A stretch of DNA of 64,000 bases from the NCBI GenBank assembly GCA_021234595.1, contig CM037853.1:53416517-53480516 (forward strand), read 5' to 3'. Made by a program: the position numbers and the translations under genes. The notes beneath the pieces are model-generated. The model was not told where the DNA came from. It saw only the letters and a list, made by a program, of their open reading frames with translations, and searched no databases. The DNA comes from Delia radicum (lineage: Eukaryota; Arthropoda; Insecta; Diptera; Anthomyiidae). Of the stretch, positions 60,127 through 64,000 are shown one piece after another. Each line of letters opens with the position of its first letter. Position 1 is the first letter of the stretch.

Positions 60127-60474
60127 TAAAAAAAAATTGTCAAACACTCATATAAAATTTAAAAATAAAAATAAAATTCCAAAAATTTGCTCGTTTAAAA
60201 CCAGAGAAAAGTAATTCGTCGTTTTTGGCTATTTTGGATATTTTATAATATTTTGGAGTTTGAATTTTTGAGCGCTCGTGAAGATTTTGTTAAGATTTTC
60301 TTTCTTTAAAAAATATTGATTTTGTTCTTTTTCAAGTGTTTTTACAACATTTTGTCTTTGTAATTACAATTCTATTGCAATAAAATTTTCTGGCGTTTTT
60401 TTTCCCACCGCAACATGAAAACTTCTATAAATCTAAAATTCCTAGATTTTTTTACGGATTTTTGTTATATGGTA

Positions 60475-61484
60475 GAATTTAACAAAAAAAAAAAATTATC
60501 AGAAAAGGCCATAAAAGGAGTTAATAAATTAAATAATATTTATGAGTAAAAAAAATTGTTTCGCTAGTTTTTTTTTTCTATACTTTGTTTACCTTGTGGT
60601 AAAAAAGTTAAATTGCCTTCTAGGTTAATTATTAAAATCAAATCTAATTTTAAAGTCCATAGATTTATATTTAAATTTTCATTAATATTTTAATTGTGAA
60701 ACAAAATATATGTGCCGATCTCCAAACAACTTTAAAGGATTTTAGGAAGTTATATCAAGTTGTATCAAATTATATATAACTTGATAGCATTAGATATACC
60801 CATTTTTCGGATCATATTATATCAGAGACCACATGGAAAAAATTAATCTGTTGAATATACAAATATTTAGTTATATTTGACTCAATCGGGTTGTCGTACA
60901 CACTTTTAATGTGATTACCAGCACAAATTTTTTAGGAAAATAAATTAGTAAGACATTTGTGAAATATTAGTAAGAAGTATATCTAAAATTTTAGCAGAAA
61001 ACATAATTTCGGCAAAAATTTAGCTGAAAAATTGATTTACAAGACGTTTTACTAACTTTTCTACTAACTTTTTTTTTTTTGAGTGTACTTCTAAAATTAG
61101 CAGTCAATAATTTTTTAGCAAAAATTTCTGTTGATTTTAGCAAAATAAACTGCTATGTGCATTCTACTAATATAGCACAAATTTAGTTGATATTACAGTT
61201 TTTGTTTGCTCTTTTTAGTCTACAAATATTTGGCAGACTGAAATTTTAATTAAATAAAATTCAAATCACATAAAACTTAAATATTGTAAAGTTAACAGTT
61301 TATTCTGCTATTTTTAGCATTTTATTTTCTGCAACGTAATTTTTAATTAATTATTAGTTGCATTTTTCTGAAATTTTAAATTTATCAGTCTAAAATTCAC
61401 AATATGCCCACTATCACCTTGAAAATGTATTGAAATCAAAAAAGAATCTTGTCAAATTCATAAAATATGTATTGCGAAACTTAC
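60475..61484. other. Intron 2 of copy 2, remainder
   Basis: Counterpart of 31061-32133, joined directly to the dispersed repeat because the palindromic Tc1-like element is missing. A stretch of about 28 bases next to the insertion site in unit 1 is also absent here. No gene. Confidence 0.5.
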
Positions 61485-61592
61485 GTTTACATGAACCAGT
61501 TTTAGAATCGCTTGTTATACACGTTCGGAATTGAGAACCTAAATATTTCCAGAAGTAGTACTAGGTTCCGTTACCGCATTTGTGCAACAGAC
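61485..61592 (-). CDS. Protease copy 2, exon 2 (one base short)
   Basis: Encodes VCCTNAVTEPSTTSG, then loses one base in aaattatt (copy 1) versus aaatatt, so the frame runs into a TAG. The second half still spells TCITSDSKTGSCK in another frame. The exon is 108 bases against 109. The acceptor tattacag and donor GTAAGT are intact. Confidence 0.87.
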
Positions 61593-61651
61593 CTGTAATA
61601 AAATCCCACATTTAAAATTTGGTTCCTTCATAATATCTCTTAAAAACTTAC

Positions 61652-61886
61652 CACTGGATATTCATCAGGTGCTAAACGATTACCACATAATGCCTTTTAA
61701 TTGCATAGAATATTGTGTTGCCGAATTTTGCGACATCCTTTGAAATAATCTTGTAATTTCGGGACAAAATTTCAATGATACACATGAACCCACATCACCC
61801 AAAGGTGTTTGACAACGATTTTGGCAATTACACAAATTTAATATTGCAATAGAAATAAGTAAAATACTTATATTTTTATATATCAT
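61652..61886 (-). CDS. Protease copy 2, exon 1 (frameshifted)
   Basis: Signal peptide (YKNISILLISIAILNLC) and the start of CLIP 1 (CQTPLGDVGSC) as in copy 1. An added T on the plus strand at 61691 changes LKGLCG to LKGIMW followed by TAA, so the product would stop at about 68 residues. The GTAAGT donor is kept at 61646-61651. The exon is 235 bases against 234 in copy 1. Confidence 0.88.
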
Positions 61887-62179
61887 ATTTATTTTATTTT
61901 ATTTTTAGTATTTTTTATAAATTATTTGCTAAGCACCCAATTAAGAAGACTCTCTACGTTTTACAATTACTAGTAACACTAGACTGTTGTTTTAAAATTA
62001 GCTGATTATTGGTCTAACCTATGATTCTAATAATCAGGTTTTTTAAATATTAATATTAAAAATCGTATTCAAAACTTGCACGAAAGCTTTTCATTTCATT
62101 TTCTATTTCTAATAATTTAATAAATTGTATAATGCAGTTTTGTTAGGGTATTAGGGTGGATCAAATTTTCAATTAAATC

Positions 62180-62600
62180 TGTTTACTTACTAAATGAAGA
62201 CTAATATATGAGCTCGAAGTTAAAGGTTATCACCATTCATCAAAAATAAATTGAAAACATGTGTTTTGTTGGTGCACATAACAAACAAATTTTCAATTTA
62301 TTTTTGATCAATGGTGATAACCTTTAACTTCGAGCTCATATATTAGTTCTCATTTAGTGAGAAAATTTGTTTATATGAATGTTTGATGTTTTGCATGGAT
62401 TGTCACTCTTTCAAACCGTATTCTGATGATGAGAGCCAGGAAAATTCCCCAAATAGATCTATCAACACATTCCTGAAATGGGTCAATTAATAAATTTGAA
62501 AACAAAAAAATCTCTATAGATTATTTGTTAGGACAATACGCTAATAAAAAAATATAGAGTATGGGCTCGAACTTGAATAATTCTCATTTTAATTTTTTAT
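62180..62600. repeat. Foldback repeat upstream of copy 2, left arm shortened
   Basis: The inner arms around atatgagctcgaagttaaag and the whole right arm are kept. The outer left arm present in unit 1 (about 32830-33120) is deleted, so only about 80 bp can pair. The retained kappaB-like motif is at 62440-62450. Confidence 0.7.
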
Positions 62601-62994
62601 TTTTTTTTTAATTTAAAAAGAACACGTAAATATTTAATACTATCAATCAAATAATAACTTAAAATATGAGCTAATTTCAAATGTTTGGATACGTTTTTGT
62701 ATGGCCTAATAACATATAAAAATACCACACACTCCGAAAAGTTCTATTGTTACTACATGACAGTTATTTGTGCAGTAATGCAGTTGTAATTGTTTTTAAC
62801 TGCAATTGACAAACAATTTAAATGTTTTTGAGGGTTGATTTTTTAAACAATCTACCAATATTAACGCATTTCGGTTGCAGTTAGTTTATGCAGTTGTTTC
62901 GACTTTTTAACAAAGTGTGTGTATATCAAATAAATGTAGACAAATAAAATGAAAATGCTGTAAGTTTTATTAAATAAATAAAATATTAAGGCAA

Positions 62995-63055
62995 GATTTG
63001 GAATAGAAAATGGAAATGGTAGCCGACAGCTTTAACCACTGAGCTAATGAGACAT
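62995..63055 (-). other. tRNA-like promoter segment, unit-2 copy
   Basis: Box A tagctcagtgg on the minus strand at 63036-63046, as in unit 1. Not a tRNA gene. Confidence 0.5.
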
Positions 63056-63489
63056 ATAATATTTGATAGCTTAAAACGTAAGTAAATGATAACTGCTGGG
63101 CAACAGTTGGCTGCTTAAATATTTCAGCACTGGAAATCACTTGATGGAAACCACTTACCAATATTGAGAAAACAAAAAAAAAAGTTGCTTTTAAAGGACA
63201 TTTTTCCAGAAACAAAAAAATCATTTTTATATGAAAAAAAATATTAAAAAGTATTTATTGACATTTATTCATAATCAGTGTTTCCTATTTGTAATATTAA
63301 CATTTAAATTATGATTTCAAAACTGACCATTCAAGAATGAAACGCAAACACAAAAAACCTACTGAAACCTACTACAAACTTTTTTAAACAGAGCATCACA
63401 ATTTTCATAAAATAAATGCTTTACCAGTGGTTAGACTTTTGAGACGTTCTGAATGAATAGTACTGGGAAAACACTTTTTCCCAACGTTG

Positions 63490-63678
63490 CACATTGGGTT
63501 GAAATGGTCCAAAGTGGCGCTTAATTGAAATTTTTGAATTAAGCTTTTGCCATAATGATTGGTATCGAATAAAACTAGATAAAATTCTACATCACTATTT
63601 AAAATTTGAACCATCTAAGTTGTTTACTTTCATCCGTAGTGAGCTGTCAAAGTTAGCTAATTATTGCTGTTTTCTTAA
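63490..63678. other. Right flank beyond the duplication
   Basis: Unique sequence following the end of unit 2. No gene or repeat is recognised; it ends in the TTAA at 63675-63678. Confidence 0.5.
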
Positions 63679-64000
63679 CCCTTTGACGACGAATGGGACA
63701 CATATGTCCCATTTGGTTTTTTGGCATTAGAGCCACACTTTTGAATAAATTTTGACCACATCGGTGTTGTTCGATAAAAAACAAATGCCTTTTTTAGTTT
63801 TCGTGTTAAAATTAAGGTCTTGTTGTTTCATTTGGGGTTAAGGGCGTCTCAAAGTCAAAAATTTGTATTGTTTTTTTTGGAAATTTTAGTTTCCTAATAT
63901 CTCGGGATCTAAATGATACTGTTGGATAAACTGTTAGTATTAGATGTATCAATGCCTTATGAACATTTATTGATCAACGTATTTTTAATTAGTTCCATAC
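63679..64000. mobile_element. Possible piggyBac-like terminus, cut by window edge
   Basis: TTAA is followed by ccctttgacgacgaatggga, and nine-base inverted words aatgggaca and tgtcccatt enclose cata. TTAA targets and CCCTTTG-type ends are known for piggyBac-like elements. The other end and any transposase lie outside the window, so this is tentative. Confidence 0.4.

Larger units (their letters stand above)
48085..61886 (-). pseudogene. Two-CLIP-domain trypsin-like protease, copy 2 (multiple lesions)
   Basis: Seven exons with the same order, phases and splice signals as copy 1; the model would be 436 residues without indels. Lesions: an added base in exon 1 (61691) that leads to an in-frame TAA inside CLIP 1; a missing base in exon 2; and IYDG instead of IVGG at the activation site in exon 3. 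The buried Ile-Val N-terminus is needed to form the active site of chymotrypsin-fold enzymes, so the altered motif would be expected to impair activation. Catalytic His, Asp and Ser and the specificity Asp are retained. Exon 3 has four extra codons (NPVH) relative to copy 1. Intron 4 holds a LINE and a mariner-like element. Confidence 0.85.
34857..63489. repeat. Tandem segmental duplication, unit 2
   Basis: Second copy of the unit, shorter because it lacks most unit-1 insertions. It has its own insertions: a poly(A)-tailed piece at 36743-36997, a roughly 0.36 kb block near 47465-47830, a LINE plus mariner-like element at about 50742-55640, and a hAT-type MITE at 59257-60126. The protease exons keep the same order, phases and splice sites as unit 1. 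Confidence 0.95.

Overview
The window looks like AT-rich, transposon-dense nuclear DNA from an insect, most likely a fly. The only cellular gene I can support is a secreted CLIP-domain trypsin-like serine protease, on the minus strand, with seven exons and standard GT-AG introns. Around it lie Tc1/mariner-type and hAT-type elements, a Jockey-type LINE and tRNA-derived SINEs. The species cannot be named from the sequence. I see no bacterial gene organisation, CRISPR array or functional tRNA or rRNA gene.

The dominant structure is a tandem segmental duplication. Positions 1-34430 (unit 1) recur in the same order and orientation as 34857-63489 (unit 2), separated by about 430 bp. Each unit carries one full set of protease exons: 12961-32535 in unit 1 and 48085-61886 in unit 2. 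The left part of the units (roughly 3.2-7.5 kb against 38.2-42.5 kb) is almost identical. The protease exons differ at about 4% of sites and the short introns at more.

The protease model has a signal peptide, two CLIP domains (six cysteines each), a Lys-Ile activation site and a trypsin-type catalytic domain with His, Asp and Ser on separate exons and Asp at the specificity position. Neither copy reads through. Copy 1 has one extra base just after the activation motif. Copy 2 has an extra base in exon 1, a missing base in exon 2 and IYDG in place of IVGG. Either both are pseudogenes, or some of these single-base indels are sequence errors. If so, copy 1 is the better candidate for a working enzyme.

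Because the units are paralogous, each serves as an empty-site control for insertions in the other. Unit 1 alone carries a 936 bp CCCAG-ended element, a block of about 6.6 kb with 39-bp repeats, SINEs and a hAT-type MITE, a 1.56 kb TA-flanked element, a second hAT-type MITE, and a 1.6 kb near-perfect palindrome made of two inverted Tc1-like halves. Unit 2 alone carries a decayed Jockey-type LINE with a DD41D mariner-like element nested in its ORF1, a 870 bp hAT-type MITE, and a short poly(A)-tailed insertion inside an older nested element. Older elements are shared by both units. The right edge enters a probable piggyBac-like terminus.
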